12,108 nt of DNA, taken from assembly GCA_964426415.1 (NCBI GenBank), contig CAYRQM010000045.1:1-12108 (forward strand). Direction: 5' to 3'. The stretch is from UBA3792 sp964426415. Its GTDB lineage: Bacteria; Bacillota; Clostridia; Christensenellales; CAG-138. The notes under the pieces are model-generated. The model saw nothing but the letters and a program-made list of their open reading frames with translations, had not been told where the DNA came from and did not search any database. Position numbers and translations under genes: made by a program. Below, piece after piece: positions 1 through 7,760 of the stretch (within the stretch, counting starts at the first letter, position 1; each line of letters starts with the position of its first letter).

Positions 1-42
1 GCCGCGACGTGCCTTTCCCGAAAATCGTGTACGCGGGGTTAC

Positions 43-263
43 CCGCAAAAGGTTGGTAGCGAAGCGAAAGGCGTAACGCCCGCGTCAAGAAGGGCGTAGC
101 CGAAGCGAGCGTGACCTTTTGCGGAGAGGAGGCGCGACGGAACGGGCGAGCAATGCGGAGAGGCGAAGCCGAAGAAGCCGTTGCGAACAAAGTGCAGTCC
201 GCGCCGACGAGCGGAGAGGAGCCATGACGGAGCAGACAAGCGGCACTTTCCGCAGAAAGTGCC
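43..263. repeat. Intergenic repeat-rich element downstream of the ECF gene
   Basis: This gene-free stretch is full of short repeats. A perfect 11-bp inverted repeat pairs CCGCAAAAGGT (43-53) with ACCTTTTGCGG (114-124). GCGGAGAGG occurs three times (121-129, 155-163, 211-219), and the first and third copies sit in longer similar units that end in GACGGA. GTAGCGAAGCGAAAG (57-71) resembles GTAGCCGAAGCGAGC (96-110). Several frames stay open here on both strands, but their translations are low-complexity (Arg, Ser and Leu rich) and match no family I know, so I do not call genes. The whole of 1-292 appears non-coding. It may be a dispersed genomic repeat, but only one copy is visible in this window. 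Confidence 0.6.
242..263. repeat. Perfect 9-bp hairpin after the ECF gene
   Basis: GGCACTTTC (242-250) and GAAAGTGCC (255-263) pair perfectly around a 4-nt CGCA loop, 29 bases beyond the ECF stop codon in the direction of transcription. There is no U-run after it on the minus strand, so it is not a standard intrinsic terminator. It could slow RNA 3' decay, be processed, or simply be the edge of the repeat element. No better terminator for the seven-gene operon is visible in 1-292. Confidence 0.55.
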
Positions 264-292
264 GTGCGTTACGCGAAGTCCGCGCCTCCGAG

Positions 293-835
293 CTAAGCGC
301 CGTTTGGTACAAGCCCTGCCTTTTTGAGCGCCAACACCAGCGGCGGAATCAACACCAGCTGCAACAGCATGCCCGGCACGGCGGTGGCGAACGCGGCGGT
401 CAAGAACGCGGCGAAGGTGTACGCATTGCCGTTTGCCATCATCACCAGATACTTGGCGACGCCGAACACGATGCGGCCAAACAGCATGGCAACGGGCAGC
501 GTGACGTACAGCCAGCCGAATTTCTTGGGCAGCAGCCGATAGCAAAGCCCTGCCGCAAGCCCGTATGCCGCAAGCTCAAACGCCATGGGAACCGCCACCA
601 ACGGCATGGGCGGCATCCCGATGGTCAGCGAGCGCAGCAGCGGTGCGCAAAACCCCACGACCAGCCCGTAGGGCCAGCCGCACAGAATCCCGCACAGCAG
701 CACGGGGATGTGCATGAGGCACAGCACGTTGCCAAGCTGTGGGTTGTTGGCGGTCAAAAACGGCAGCACATACGCCAGCGCCAAGCATACGGCGGCGTAC
801 AGCAGCCGCAGAAGCGTGTTGTGGGTTCTGTTCAT
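293..835 (-). CDS. ECF transporter S component (substrate-binding membrane protein)
   Basis: This 180-residue, very hydrophobic protein looks like the substrate-binding (S) subunit of an energy-coupling factor importer. It has about five or six membrane segments (roughly residues 8-28, 36-56, 57-70, 78-100, 107-130 and 145-170). The stretch GNVLCLMHIPVLLCGILCGW (36-55), followed by a GxxAPLLRS-type segment (61-69), is a pattern I associate with clostridial ECF S components. Such a subunit needs the shared EcfA/A'/T module, which is not in this window. An AGGAG ribosome binding site sits 6 bases before the ATG, and the gene starts 9 bases after the aminotransferase stop, so it is the last gene of the aromatic operon. 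The substrate cannot be read from the sequence. Co-transcription behind a T-box suggests an aromatic amino acid, an aryl acid or a cofactor of the pathway. Family call is fairly sure, substrate unknown. Confidence 0.75.
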   Translation of the reverse strand: MNRTHNTLLRLLYAAVCLALAYVLPFLTANNPQLGNVLCLMHIPVLLCGILCGWPYGLVVGFCAPLLRSLTIGMPPMPLVAVPMAFELAAYGLAAGLCYRLLPKKFGWLYVTLPVAMLFGRIVFGVAKYLVMMANGNAYTFAAFLTAAFATAVPGMLLQLVLIPPLVLALKKAGLVPNGA

Positions 836-844
836 TGCATTCTC

Positions 845-2005
845 CTATCGGTTGAGTTTGTCGATGTCGGCAAGGCGATCCAGCGCCGCCAACAGCGTTT
901 CGTCCTTCTTGGCGAAGTGGAACCGTGCCAGATGGCGCACGTCCTCTTTGTAGAACGTGCTGCCCGGCACGGCGGCAACGCCGATTTCCGTCGCAAGCCG
1001 TTCGCAAAAGCGCACGTCGTCGCCCTTTGCCCATTTTGATACGTCCACCAAAATGAAATAGGTACCCTGCGGGTCGATGAAATCGAAGCCCAAGCAGCGC
1101 AGTCCGCCGCAGAACACGTCCTTCATGTGCGTATAGTGCTGCTGCACGCCCGCATAGTAGGAATCGGGCAAGCGAAGCCCCGTGATGATGGCCTCCTGCA
1201 GCGGCGACGGCGCGCAGACGGTCAGAAAATCGTGCGTCTTTTTGCAGTTGTCCATGATGCGCTTGCACGCCACGATGTAGCCCAGCCGCCACCCCGTGAT
1301 GGAGTACGTCTTGGACAGCGACGAGCAGGAGATGGTGCGCTCCCACATGCCCGGCAGCGTCGCCATATAGGTGTGGGTAAAGGGCGCGTACAGGATGTGT
1401 TCGTACACCTCGTCCATGATGATGTAGACGTCGTAGCGGATGGCAAGGTCGGCGATGGTTTGCAGCTCCGCCTTGGAGAACACCTTGCCGTTCGGGTTGG
1501 ACGGGTTGCAGACAATCATGGCCTTGCAGCCCTGTTGAAACGCCGCTTCCAGCACGTTGGGGTCAAAGCTGTTTTCGGGCGGAACCAGCGGAATGAAGAC
1601 GGGCTCGCACGCCAAAAGCAGGCACTGCGCCTCGTAGTTTTCAAAGTACGGCGAGAAGATTGCCACGCGGTCGCCCGGATTGGTCAACGCCATCAACGCC
1701 GCCATCATCGCTTCGGTGCTGCCGATGGTGGCAAGGATGTTTTCGTTGGGGTTGAGCGGAATGCCCATGAAATGGGAAACCTTGTCGCACAGCGCTTGGC
1801 GGTAGTTGAGGTTGCCCCAAGTGGGGCTGTACTGGTGCGGGCCTTCCTGCGCCACCACCGACAAGCGATCCATAATCGCTTGGGGCGGGTCGAAATCGGG
1901 GAAGCCTTGGGACAGATTGATGGCGCCGCAGTCCATCGCCAGACGGGTCATGCGGCGAATGCACGAATCGCTCAAGCGTTCGGTGCGGTTGCTTAACGGC
2001 TGCAT
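845..2005 (-). CDS. PLP-dependent class I/II aminotransferase, probably aromatic
   Basis: This 386-residue fold-type I aminotransferase interconverts an amino acid and its 2-oxo acid with pyridoxal phosphate. Visible motifs are INLSQGFPDFDPP near the N terminus (29-41), NPSNPNGKV (167-175, the NPxNPxG motif), DEVYEH (198-203) that contacts the cofactor ring, the Schiff-base lysine K232 in SLSKTYSITGWRLG (229-242), and an Arg near the C terminus in the usual carboxylate-binding region. The N-terminal pattern is typical of the AspC/kynurenine aminotransferase-like group. Setting beside iorAB and an arylacetate-CoA ligase points to aromatic substrates (arylpyruvate and Phe, Tyr or Trp), but specificity is inferred from context. 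The ATG overlaps the end of the ACT gene by 13 bases and has AGGAGG about 10 bases upstream. Aspartate or methionine as substrate remains possible. Confidence 0.9.
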   Translation of the reverse strand: MQPLSNRTERLSDSCIRRMTRLAMDCGAINLSQGFPDFDPPQAIMDRLSVVAQEGPHQYSPTWGNLNYRQALCDKVSHFMGIPLNPNENILATIGSTEAMMAALMALTNPGDRVAIFSPYFENYEAQCLLLACEPVFIPLVPPENSFDPNVLEAAFQQGCKAMIVCNPSNPNGKVFSKAELQTIADLAIRYDVYIIMDEVYEHILYAPFTHTYMATLPGMWERTISCSSLSKTYSITGWRLGYIVACKRIMDNCKKTHDFLTVCAPSPLQEAIITGLRLPDSYYAGVQQHYTHMKDVFCGGLRCLGFDFIDPQGTYFILVDVSKWAKGDDVRFCERLATEIGVAAVPGSTFYKEDVRHLARFHFAKKDETLLAALDRLADIDKLNR

Positions 2006-2439
2006 GGCATAGCGCCTCCTTTTTCTACGTTGTTCAAAAGCGGGACTGCGTGATCCGAAAGCACGCGCACCGCCGCTTCGTTGTCCGTCGCCCGCATGAT
2101 GACGCAGGCGGGAAACGCGGTTTGTCCGATGAATGCATAGGCGTATTCCACGCCGATGTGCGCTTCGGCAAGAATGCCCAAGACGGCTGCAAGGCTGCCC
2201 GGCGTATTGGACATGCCCACGCCGATGACCTCTGTGACCGAAGCGGTGATGTGCGCTTCACGAAGCAGCTTTACGGCACGGTCGGCGTCTTGGGTGATGA
2301 GCCGCAGAACGCCGAAATCCGTGGTGTCCGCCAGCGACAGCGCACAGATGTCCACGCCGTTGTCGCCCAAAAGCTGCAGCGAAGTGCGCAGCCGTCCCGC
2401 CTCGTTTTCCAAAAACACGGATACTTGTTTGATATACAT
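1993..2439 (-). CDS. Tandem ACT-domain protein
   Basis: This 148-residue protein consists of two ACT domains (about residues 3-70 and 72-135), a fold that usually binds amino acids as an allosteric signal. The first opens with IKQVSVFLENEAGRL and contains ADTTDFGVLRL. The second contains GVGMSNTPGSLAAVLGIL and AHIGVEYAYAF. There is no catalytic domain. A longer frame runs upstream to 2508, but the ATG at 2439 with AAGGAGG 6 bases before it is the natural start, and it lies 10 bases after the PaaK stop. Small ACT proteins are common partners of PaaK-type ligase and indolepyruvate oxidoreductase genes in clostridia. A likely role, by inference, is sensing an aromatic amino acid and modulating one of the neighbouring enzymes. 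Confidence 0.85.
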   Translation of the reverse strand: MYIKQVSVFLENEAGRLRTSLQLLGDNGVDICALSLADTTDFGVLRLITQDADRAVKLLREAHITASVTEVIGVGMSNTPGSLAAVLGILAEAHIGVEYAYAFIGQTAFPACVIMRATDNEAAVRVLSDHAVPLLNNVEKGGAMPCSR

Positions 2440-2449
2440 GGCGTCCTCC

Positions 2450-3751
2450 TTATAGCTTCCGCTTGTCCAGTACGCGCTTTGCCTTGCCCTCGCTGCGCTC
2501 CAGCGCATGGGGCGAGACGAGCCGCACGGAGGCGGAGATGTTCAGTACCGATTCGATGCCGCGCCGCAGCTCTTTTTGCTTGGCTTCCAGCTCGCGCACG
2601 GTGTCGAACGCAACGTCGTCCCGCAATTCGACTTGGATTTCCACCTGATCGAGCGCCCCTTCGCGGGTGACCACCAGCAGGTAGTTGGGGGTGACGAACG
2701 GGTAGCGCAGCAACACGCTTTCCACCTGCGACGGGAACACGTTCACGCCGCGAATGATCAGCATGTCGTCGGTGCGGCCCGCGGGCTTGTGCATCCGCAC
2801 GAACGTGCGTCCGCAGGCGCAGGGCGACGCGTCTAGGCTTGCAATGTCGCGGGTGCGATACCTTACCAGCGGCAGCGCTTCCTTGGTGATGCAGGTAAAG
2901 ACCAGCTCGCCCGATTCGCCCATGGGCAGCGGTTCGCCCGTATCGGGGTCAATCACCTCGACGATGAAATGATCCTCGTTGACGTGCATCCCCGCTTGGG
3001 CGGCACATTCATACGAAACGCCCGGCCCCATAATCTCGCTGAGCCCGTAGATGTCGTAGGCTTTGATGTCGAGCAGCTCCTCGATGCGCGTGCGCATCGC
3101 TTCCGTCCAAGGCTCCGCGCCAAAGATGCCCGCCCGTAAGGGCAGCGTCTTGGGGTCGATGCCCATTTCGCGCATCGTTTCTCCGATGTACAGCGCATAG
3201 GAGGGCGTGCAGCCCAAGATGGTGGAACCGAATTCGGACAGGATGCGGATCTGTCGCTCGGTGTTGCCCGTGGAAACGGGAATGACCGTCGCGCCCAGCG
3301 CGTCCGCGCCCGCGTGCAGCCCAAACCCGCCCGTGAACAGCCCGTAGCCGTAGGACACATGGACGAAATCTTCCTTGGTGGCGCCTGCCGCCACCAACGC
3401 TCTTGCCGTCATGGTGCCCCAAATGGCAAGGTCGTTTGCCGTATAGCCCACCACCGTTTGCCGTCCCGTGGTGCCCGAGGACGCGTGTACCCGTGCCAAA
3501 TCACCCTTGTCCACGGCAATCAGCCCGTAGGGGTACGCGTCGCGCAAATCCTGCTTGGTGGTAAACGGCAGCTTGGAAAGGTCTTGCAGGGTGCGAATGT
3601 CGTCGGGCTTGACGCCCATCCGATCGAAGGTATCGCGGTAGAAGGGCACCCGCGCATACACGCGGTGTACCATGTCGATGAGGCGCTTGGTTTGCAGCGC
3701 TTCGAGCGCGTCCCGTGACACGGTTTCTTCGGGAGAAAATGTCCGTCGCAT
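2450..3751 (-). CDS. paaK: Phenylacetate-CoA ligase family protein (PaaK-type)
   Basis: This 433-residue adenylate-forming enzyme joins an arylacetate to CoA with ATP, or acts in reverse on arylacetyl-CoA from IorAB. Motifs fit PaaK and not ordinary acyl-CoA synthetases: short length, the P-loop ASSGTTGR (90-97), YGYGLFTGG (134-142), YGLSEIMGPG (235-244), RYRTRD (297-302), GRTDDMLIIRGVNVFPSQVE (325-344), and a C-terminal SEGKAKRV with the probable catalytic Lys. A Cys-rich PCACGR (310-315) is usual for the family. Two starts are possible: a GTG at 3754 and an ATG at 3751, with GGGAGG just upstream of both. I chose the ATG, whose A is the last base of the iorB TGA (TGATG). This tight coupling fits a shared job with IorAB. 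The exact aryl acid (phenyl-, 4-hydroxyphenyl- or indoleacetate) cannot be read. Confidence 0.9.
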   Translation of the reverse strand: MRRTFSPEETVSRDALEALQTKRLIDMVHRVYARVPFYRDTFDRMGVKPDDIRTLQDLSKLPFTTKQDLRDAYPYGLIAVDKGDLARVHASSGTTGRQTVVGYTANDLAIWGTMTARALVAAGATKEDFVHVSYGYGLFTGGFGLHAGADALGATVIPVSTGNTERQIRILSEFGSTILGCTPSYALYIGETMREMGIDPKTLPLRAGIFGAEPWTEAMRTRIEELLDIKAYDIYGLSEIMGPGVSYECAAQAGMHVNEDHFIVEVIDPDTGEPLPMGESGELVFTCITKEALPLVRYRTRDIASLDASPCACGRTFVRMHKPAGRTDDMLIIRGVNVFPSQVESVLLRYPFVTPNYLLVVTREGALDQVEIQVELRDDVAFDTVRELEAKQKELRRGIESVLNISASVRLVSPHALERSEGKAKRVLDKRKL

Positions 3752-4317
3752 CACAGTGCCCTCCCCAGTTCAAATGCCGTTTGGTTGAGCGTCAGATACT
3801 GCGGCTTGACCACCGCATTTAGCGCCGCCTGCCAATCGGATGCGGGAAATTCCATGTGGTTGGACAGCACGCCCATCAGCACGATGTTGACCGCCTTTGC
3901 AGAGCCTGCCTGTTTGGCGGGCGTCAGCGCGTCCACGGCGATGAGCCGACAGTGCGCGCCCACCTCCTCTAAAACGTCCTTGGGATACGCCATGGCGCCC
4001 GTAATGACGGGCATCGGCGCAATCTGCTGCGTGTTGGCGACCAGCACGCCGTCGCGCTTGAGATACGGCAAAAACCGTGCCGCCTCCAGCGCTTCAAAGG
4101 CGACGATGGCGTCCGCCTCGCCAATTTCCACCAAGGGTGCGCGCACGCAGTCGCCGTAGCGCACATAGGTCACGACCGTGCCGCCGCGCTGCGACATGCC
4201 ATGCACCTCGCTCACCTTTACGTCAAACCCGTTGTTCGTGAGAACGGTTCCCAACAGGCGGGACGCCAACAGCGTGCCTTGTCCGCCCACGCCCACAAGC
4301 ATCATATTTTTGGTCAT
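3751..4317 (-). CDS. iorB: Indolepyruvate:ferredoxin oxidoreductase, beta subunit
   Basis: This 188-residue protein is the gamma-type domain subunit of a 2-oxoacid:ferredoxin oxidoreductase. It works with IorA to convert an arylpyruvate plus CoA to arylacetyl-CoA, CO2 and reduced ferredoxin, or the reverse. The N-terminal GVGGQGTLLASRLLG (9-23) and the following VSEVHGMSQRGGTVVTYVR (36-54) are hallmark motifs of this domain. Length is normal for IorB. The ATG lies 3 bases after the iorA stop and its GGAGG ribosome binding site overlaps that stop, so the two subunits are probably translated together. The stop shares one base with the paaK start. Confidence 0.93.
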   Translation of the reverse strand: MTKNMMLVGVGGQGTLLASRLLGTVLTNNGFDVKVSEVHGMSQRGGTVVTYVRYGDCVRAPLVEIGEADAIVAFEALEAARFLPYLKRDGVLVANTQQIAPMPVITGAMAYPKDVLEEVGAHCRLIAVDALTPAKQAGSAKAVNIVLMGVLSNHMEFPASDWQAALNAVVKPQYLTLNQTAFELGRAL

Positions 4318-4320
4318 ACG

Positions 4321-6045
4321 TTACCTCCCCAATGCGCCAAAGTGACAGAGCTGGGCGCACAGCCCGCAGCCCACGCACATGGTGGCGTCAATGTGCGCCT
4401 TGCCGTCCGCAAACACGATGGCGGGACAGCCGATCTTCATACACGCCTTGCAGCCGCGGCACTTGTCGGCGTTGACCGAAAGCGCAGGCTCCGCCTTGAC
4501 GTACTTCAAAAGCGGACAGGGACGCCGCACCACGATCACCGACGGCTCCAAAATGGCAAGCTCCTCGGTGATTGCCGCTTCCAGCGCGGCAAGGTCGCGT
4601 GGATCGACCACGCGCACCCGCTCGACGCCCACCGCACGGCACACGTCCTCGATGCGGATGGCGTGCGTCGGCTTGTTTTGCAGCGTCAGACCCGTGGTGG
4701 GGTTTTGCTGATGGCCCGTCATGCCCGTAATGGCGTTGTCCAGCACCAGCACGGTCGAGACGCCTTGGTTGTACACGATGTTGATGAGTCCCGTCACGCC
4801 CGAATGCATAAACGTGGAATCGCCGATCACCGCCACGGTCGACCTTGCGGCTTCGTCGCCGCGCACCTTGGTAAACCCGTGCAGCACGCCGATGGACGCG
4901 CCCATGCAAACGGTGGTGTCGATGGCGGAAAGCGGCGCCATGCTGCCCAGCGTGTAGCAGCCGATGTCGCCCGCAACGGTGAGCTTGCACTTGTTCAATA
5001 CATAGAACAGCCCGCGATGGGGACAGCCCGGACACAGCACGGGCGGGCGAACGGGCAGCGGCGCCGAAACGGACGCGCCGTTCGGAACGGGAACGCCCAT
5101 GGCAACCGCCAGCTTGCGTTGGGAAAGCTCGCCCAAAAGACCGAAGCGATCCTTGCCGCCCTCGATGGAAATGCCAGCGGCACGCAGTTGCTGTTCGATG
5201 ACGGGATCCAGCTCCTCGACGACGTACAGCGACTTGACCCGACTGCGGAAGGTGCGCAGCATCTCCATGGGCAGCGGATGCACCATGCCCAGCTTCAGCA
5301 CCGACGCGCTGGGGAACACTTCTTTTACATATTGGTAGCAGGTTCCCGACGTGACAAAGCCCATCTCGTCGCCCCATTCCACCCGATTGATGGGCAGCGT
5401 TTCCGCCGCAAGGCGCAGCGCGTCCATGCGCTGTTCGACCACCGCGTGTCGCGGAATGGCGTTGCCCGGCGTCATGACGTTCTTTTTGACGTTCTTGACA
5501 TAGGGCAAAAGCGGGCGCTCGTCGCGTTCAGACAGCGTGACGGCGCTTTGCGCATGCGCGACGCGGGTGCAGGAACGGAACAGGACGGGTGTGTCGAACT
5601 GCTCCGACAGCGCATACGCCTGCTTGATAAAATCGATACATTCTTGGGAATCGGCTGGCTCCAGCATGGGCAGCTTGCTTGCGATGGCGTAGTGCCGCGA
5701 ATCCTGCTCGTTTTGCGAGGAGTGCATGGCGGGATCGTCCGCCACGGCAATGACCAGCCCGCCGTTGACGCCCGTATAGGACGCGGTGAACAGCGGATCG
5801 GCAGCCACGTTCAGCCCGACGTGCTTCATGGCGCAAAAGCTGCGCGCCCCCGCAAACGCGGCGCCGATGGCAGCCTCCAGCGCACATTTTTCGTTTGGCG
5901 CCCACTCCGCGTAAATCGCGTCGTAATCGGCAGCCTCCTCGGTGATTTCGGTGGAGGGCGTCCCCGGATAGGAGGACACAAAGCGCACGCCCGCTTCGTA
6001 CAGCCCGCGTGCAATCGCTTGATTGCCTAACAACAGTTGCTTCAT
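4321..6045 (-). CDS. iorA: Indolepyruvate:ferredoxin oxidoreductase, alpha subunit
   Basis: This 574-residue subunit carries the thiamine diphosphate site and the iron-sulphur clusters. In order it shows an N-terminal pyrimidine-binding domain (SSYPGTPSTEITE 24-36, with the likely activating Glu52 in APNEK), CPGCPHR (338-344), the thiamine diphosphate/Mg motif from GDS (408-410) to the Asn of VLDN (437), and GMTGHQQNP (441-449). A C-terminal two-cluster ferredoxin domain has C529, C532, C535, C540-Pro and C557, C560, C563, C567, fitting two [4Fe-4S] clusters. The enzyme is expected to be cytoplasmic and oxygen-sensitive. Substrates in characterised relatives are indolepyruvate, phenylpyruvate and 4-hydroxyphenylpyruvate. 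The gene follows the acyl-CoA synthetase by 18 bases. The start has a modest AAAGGGAA ribosome binding site. Confidence 0.95.
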   Translation of the reverse strand: MKQLLLGNQAIARGLYEAGVRFVSSYPGTPSTEITEEAADYDAIYAEWAPNEKCALEAAIGAAFAGARSFCAMKHVGLNVAADPLFTASYTGVNGGLVIAVADDPAMHSSQNEQDSRHYAIASKLPMLEPADSQECIDFIKQAYALSEQFDTPVLFRSCTRVAHAQSAVTLSERDERPLLPYVKNVKKNVMTPGNAIPRHAVVEQRMDALRLAAETLPINRVEWGDEMGFVTSGTCYQYVKEVFPSASVLKLGMVHPLPMEMLRTFRSRVKSLYVVEELDPVIEQQLRAAGISIEGGKDRFGLLGELSQRKLAVAMGVPVPNGASVSAPLPVRPPVLCPGCPHRGLFYVLNKCKLTVAGDIGCYTLGSMAPLSAIDTTVCMGASIGVLHGFTKVRGDEAARSTVAVIGDSTFMHSGVTGLINIVYNQGVSTVLVLDNAITGMTGHQQNPTTGLTLQNKPTHAIRIEDVCRAVGVERVRVVDPRDLAALEAAITEELAILEPSVIVVRRPCPLLKYVKAEPALSVNADKCRGCKACMKIGCPAIVFADGKAHIDATMCVGCGLCAQLCHFGALGR

Positions 6046-6063
6046 AGGGTTCCCTTTCGTTAA

Positions 6064-7701
6064 TTATTTGGTGCTTTGCGCTTCGACCAAGCGCACGCCG
6101 CAGTAGCGTTCCCGCAGCTTTGGCTTTTCGATTTTGCCCGTGGCGTTGCGGGGCACCGGTGCAAAGATGCATTTCTTGGGACGCTTGTAGCGGGGCAAAT
6201 CGCAGCAGAACGCTTGCACGCCCGCCTCGTCCAGCGTGCAGCCTTCCTTCACCTCGATGATGGCGGCGGCAATTTCGCCCAGCCGATCGTCGGGCAGTCC
6301 GATCACCGCAACGTCCTTGATGACGGGACAGGCACGCAGATAATCTTCGATTTGGACGGGATAGAGGTTTTCGCCGCCCGAAATGATGACGTCCTTCTTG
6401 CGGTCAACCAGATAGATGAACCCGTCCGCGTCGGTGCGCGCCATGTCGCCCGTGTACAGCCAGCCGTCGCGCAGCGTTTCACGGGTCGCAGCTTCGTTGC
6501 GATAATAGCATTTCATCACGCCGGGGCCCTTTACCAGCAGCTCGCCCACCTCGTTGGGCGCACAGACTTCGCCCGCGTCGTTTTGCACCCGCGTTTCCCA
6601 GCCGCAGCCCGCCTTGCCGATGGCGCCCAGCTTATGCAGATTTTCCATGCCCAAATGCACGCAGCCGGGGCCGATGGACTCCGAAAGCCCATAGTTGACG
6701 TCGTAGGCGTGGGTGGGAAAGACCTTGAGCCAGCTGCGCACCAACGACGGCGGAACGGGCTGTGCGCCGATGTGCATGAGCCGCCATTGCGACAGGCGGT
6801 AGTCGGACAGCTTGATTTTGCCGCTTTCCAGCGCGTCCAAGATGTCCTGCACCCAAGGCACCAACAGCCAAACGATGGTTGCCTTCTCCTCGGAAACCGC
6901 CTGCAGCACCCAGTCGGGGCGCGTTCCGCGCAGCAGCACCGCACGTCCGCCCACCATGAGACTGCCGAACCAGTGCATCTTGGCGCCCGTATGATACAGC
7001 GGCGGGATGCACAAAAACACATCGTCATGCGTCTGTCCGTGGTGCGCCTGCTCGGTGCGCGCCGCGTGCATCAGGGCGCGATGCGCGTGCAAAATTGCCT
7101 TGGGAAAGCCGGTGGTGCCGGAGGAAAAGTAGATTGCCGCATCGTCGTCGGGCGTCAAATCGACGGCGGGCGCGACGGACGAGCAGTAGGACGCCATGCG
7201 CTCGTAATCGTCCGCAAACGCGGGCACGTCCCGACCCACGAAGAACAGCGTGCGCACGGCGGAAATTTGCGGCAGGCACGCTTCCACCCGCTCGGTAAAT
7301 TCGGGCCCGAACACCAGCCCCGTCACCTCTGCCAAGTCGATGCAGTACGCAATCTCGTCGGCGGTGTAGCGGTAGTTCATGGGCACGGCAAGCGCGCCCG
7401 TTTTGAGAATGCCAAAGTACACGGGCAGCCACTCCAAGCCGTTCATCAGCAAAATGCCGATCTTGTCGCCCTTTTTGACGCCGCGGGTGAGGAGCAGGTT
7501 GGCAAAGCGATTCGCCTTCACGTCGAATTCGCGCCACGTCATTTCGCGGCGATACTTGCCTTCGGCGCCCGGCTCAATCAGGTTGTATTCGCGCCACGTC
7601 ACATGGGCGGCGGGCTGTGCCGCCGGATTGATCTCTACCAAAGCCACCTCGTTGGGGTACAGCTTTGCGTTTTTCTCCAGAATGTCGGGAATCGTTGTCA
7701 T
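6064..7701 (-). CDS. Class I acyl-CoA synthetase (AMP-forming), first gene of the aromatic operon
   Basis: This 545-residue enzyme should activate a carboxylic acid to its CoA thioester through an acyl-adenylate. All core motifs are intact: P-loop YFSSGTTGFPK (191-201), NYGLSE (336-341), YTGD (416-419), DRKKDVIISGGENLYP (433-448) and PRNATGKIEK with catalytic Lys523. The N-terminal part has an extra segment of about 20 residues in which WREY (36-39) recurs as WREF (56-59), mirrored in the DNA by a 15-bp repeat at 7527-7541 and 7587-7601. Fatty, branched or aryl acids are all possible by family. Position directly behind a T-box and ahead of iorAB favours an arylacetate, making it functionally overlapping with the PaaK-type ligase downstream. 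It starts 35 bases after the T-box terminator U-run, with a weak ribosome binding site (AAAGGCGAG). Confidence 0.88.
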   Translation of the reverse strand: MTTIPDILEKNAKLYPNEVALVEINPAAQPAAHVTWREYNLIEPGAEGKYRREMTWREFDVKANRFANLLLTRGVKKGDKIGILLMNGLEWLPVYFGILKTGALAVPMNYRYTADEIAYCIDLAEVTGLVFGPEFTERVEACLPQISAVRTLFFVGRDVPAFADDYERMASYCSSVAPAVDLTPDDDAAIYFSSGTTGFPKAILHAHRALMHAARTEQAHHGQTHDDVFLCIPPLYHTGAKMHWFGSLMVGGRAVLLRGTRPDWVLQAVSEEKATIVWLLVPWVQDILDALESGKIKLSDYRLSQWRLMHIGAQPVPPSLVRSWLKVFPTHAYDVNYGLSESIGPGCVHLGMENLHKLGAIGKAGCGWETRVQNDAGEVCAPNEVGELLVKGPGVMKCYYRNEAATRETLRDGWLYTGDMARTDADGFIYLVDRKKDVIISGGENLYPVQIEDYLRACPVIKDVAVIGLPDDRLGEIAAAIIEVKEGCTLDEAGVQAFCCDLPRYKRPKKCIFAPVPRNATGKIEKPKLRERYCGVRLVEAQSTK

Positions 7702-7736
7702 GGTCTCGCCTTTCTATTGGGTTGTCGGCGGGGAAC

Positions 7737-7760
7737 AAAAAACCCCTGCCGCAGCAGAGG
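7737..7760 (-). terminator. T-box-controlled intrinsic terminator
   Basis: CCTCTGC (7760-7754) pairs with GCAGGGG (7749-7743), one U-G pair included, around a TGCG loop. Six T residues follow (7742-7737). The first four bases of the stem (CCTC) are the same bases that close the antiterminator with GAGG (7784-7781), so the two structures exclude each other. Confidence 0.9.

Noticed and set aside
43..124. CRISPR array in the repeat-rich left end
   Set aside because: The repeats are short, unevenly spaced (34 and 56 bases apart) and not separated by unique spacers of constant length. No cas genes are present.
119..1039. 306-residue plus-strand frame spanning the repeat element and the ECF gene
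   Set aside because: Its start lies in the repeat element and the rest is antisense to the ECF and aminotransferase genes. No domain is recognisable.
1993..2508. Longer 171-residue version of the ACT protein
   Set aside because: The extra 23 residues overlap the end of paaK and have no ACT character. The ATG at 2439 has an excellent ribosome binding site.
4201..6030. 609-residue open frame on the plus strand opposite iorA
   Set aside because: It is antisense to a gene with every motif of IorA intact. Its translation is rich in His, Arg and Gln with no recognisable domain, as expected of shadow frames in GC-rich DNA.
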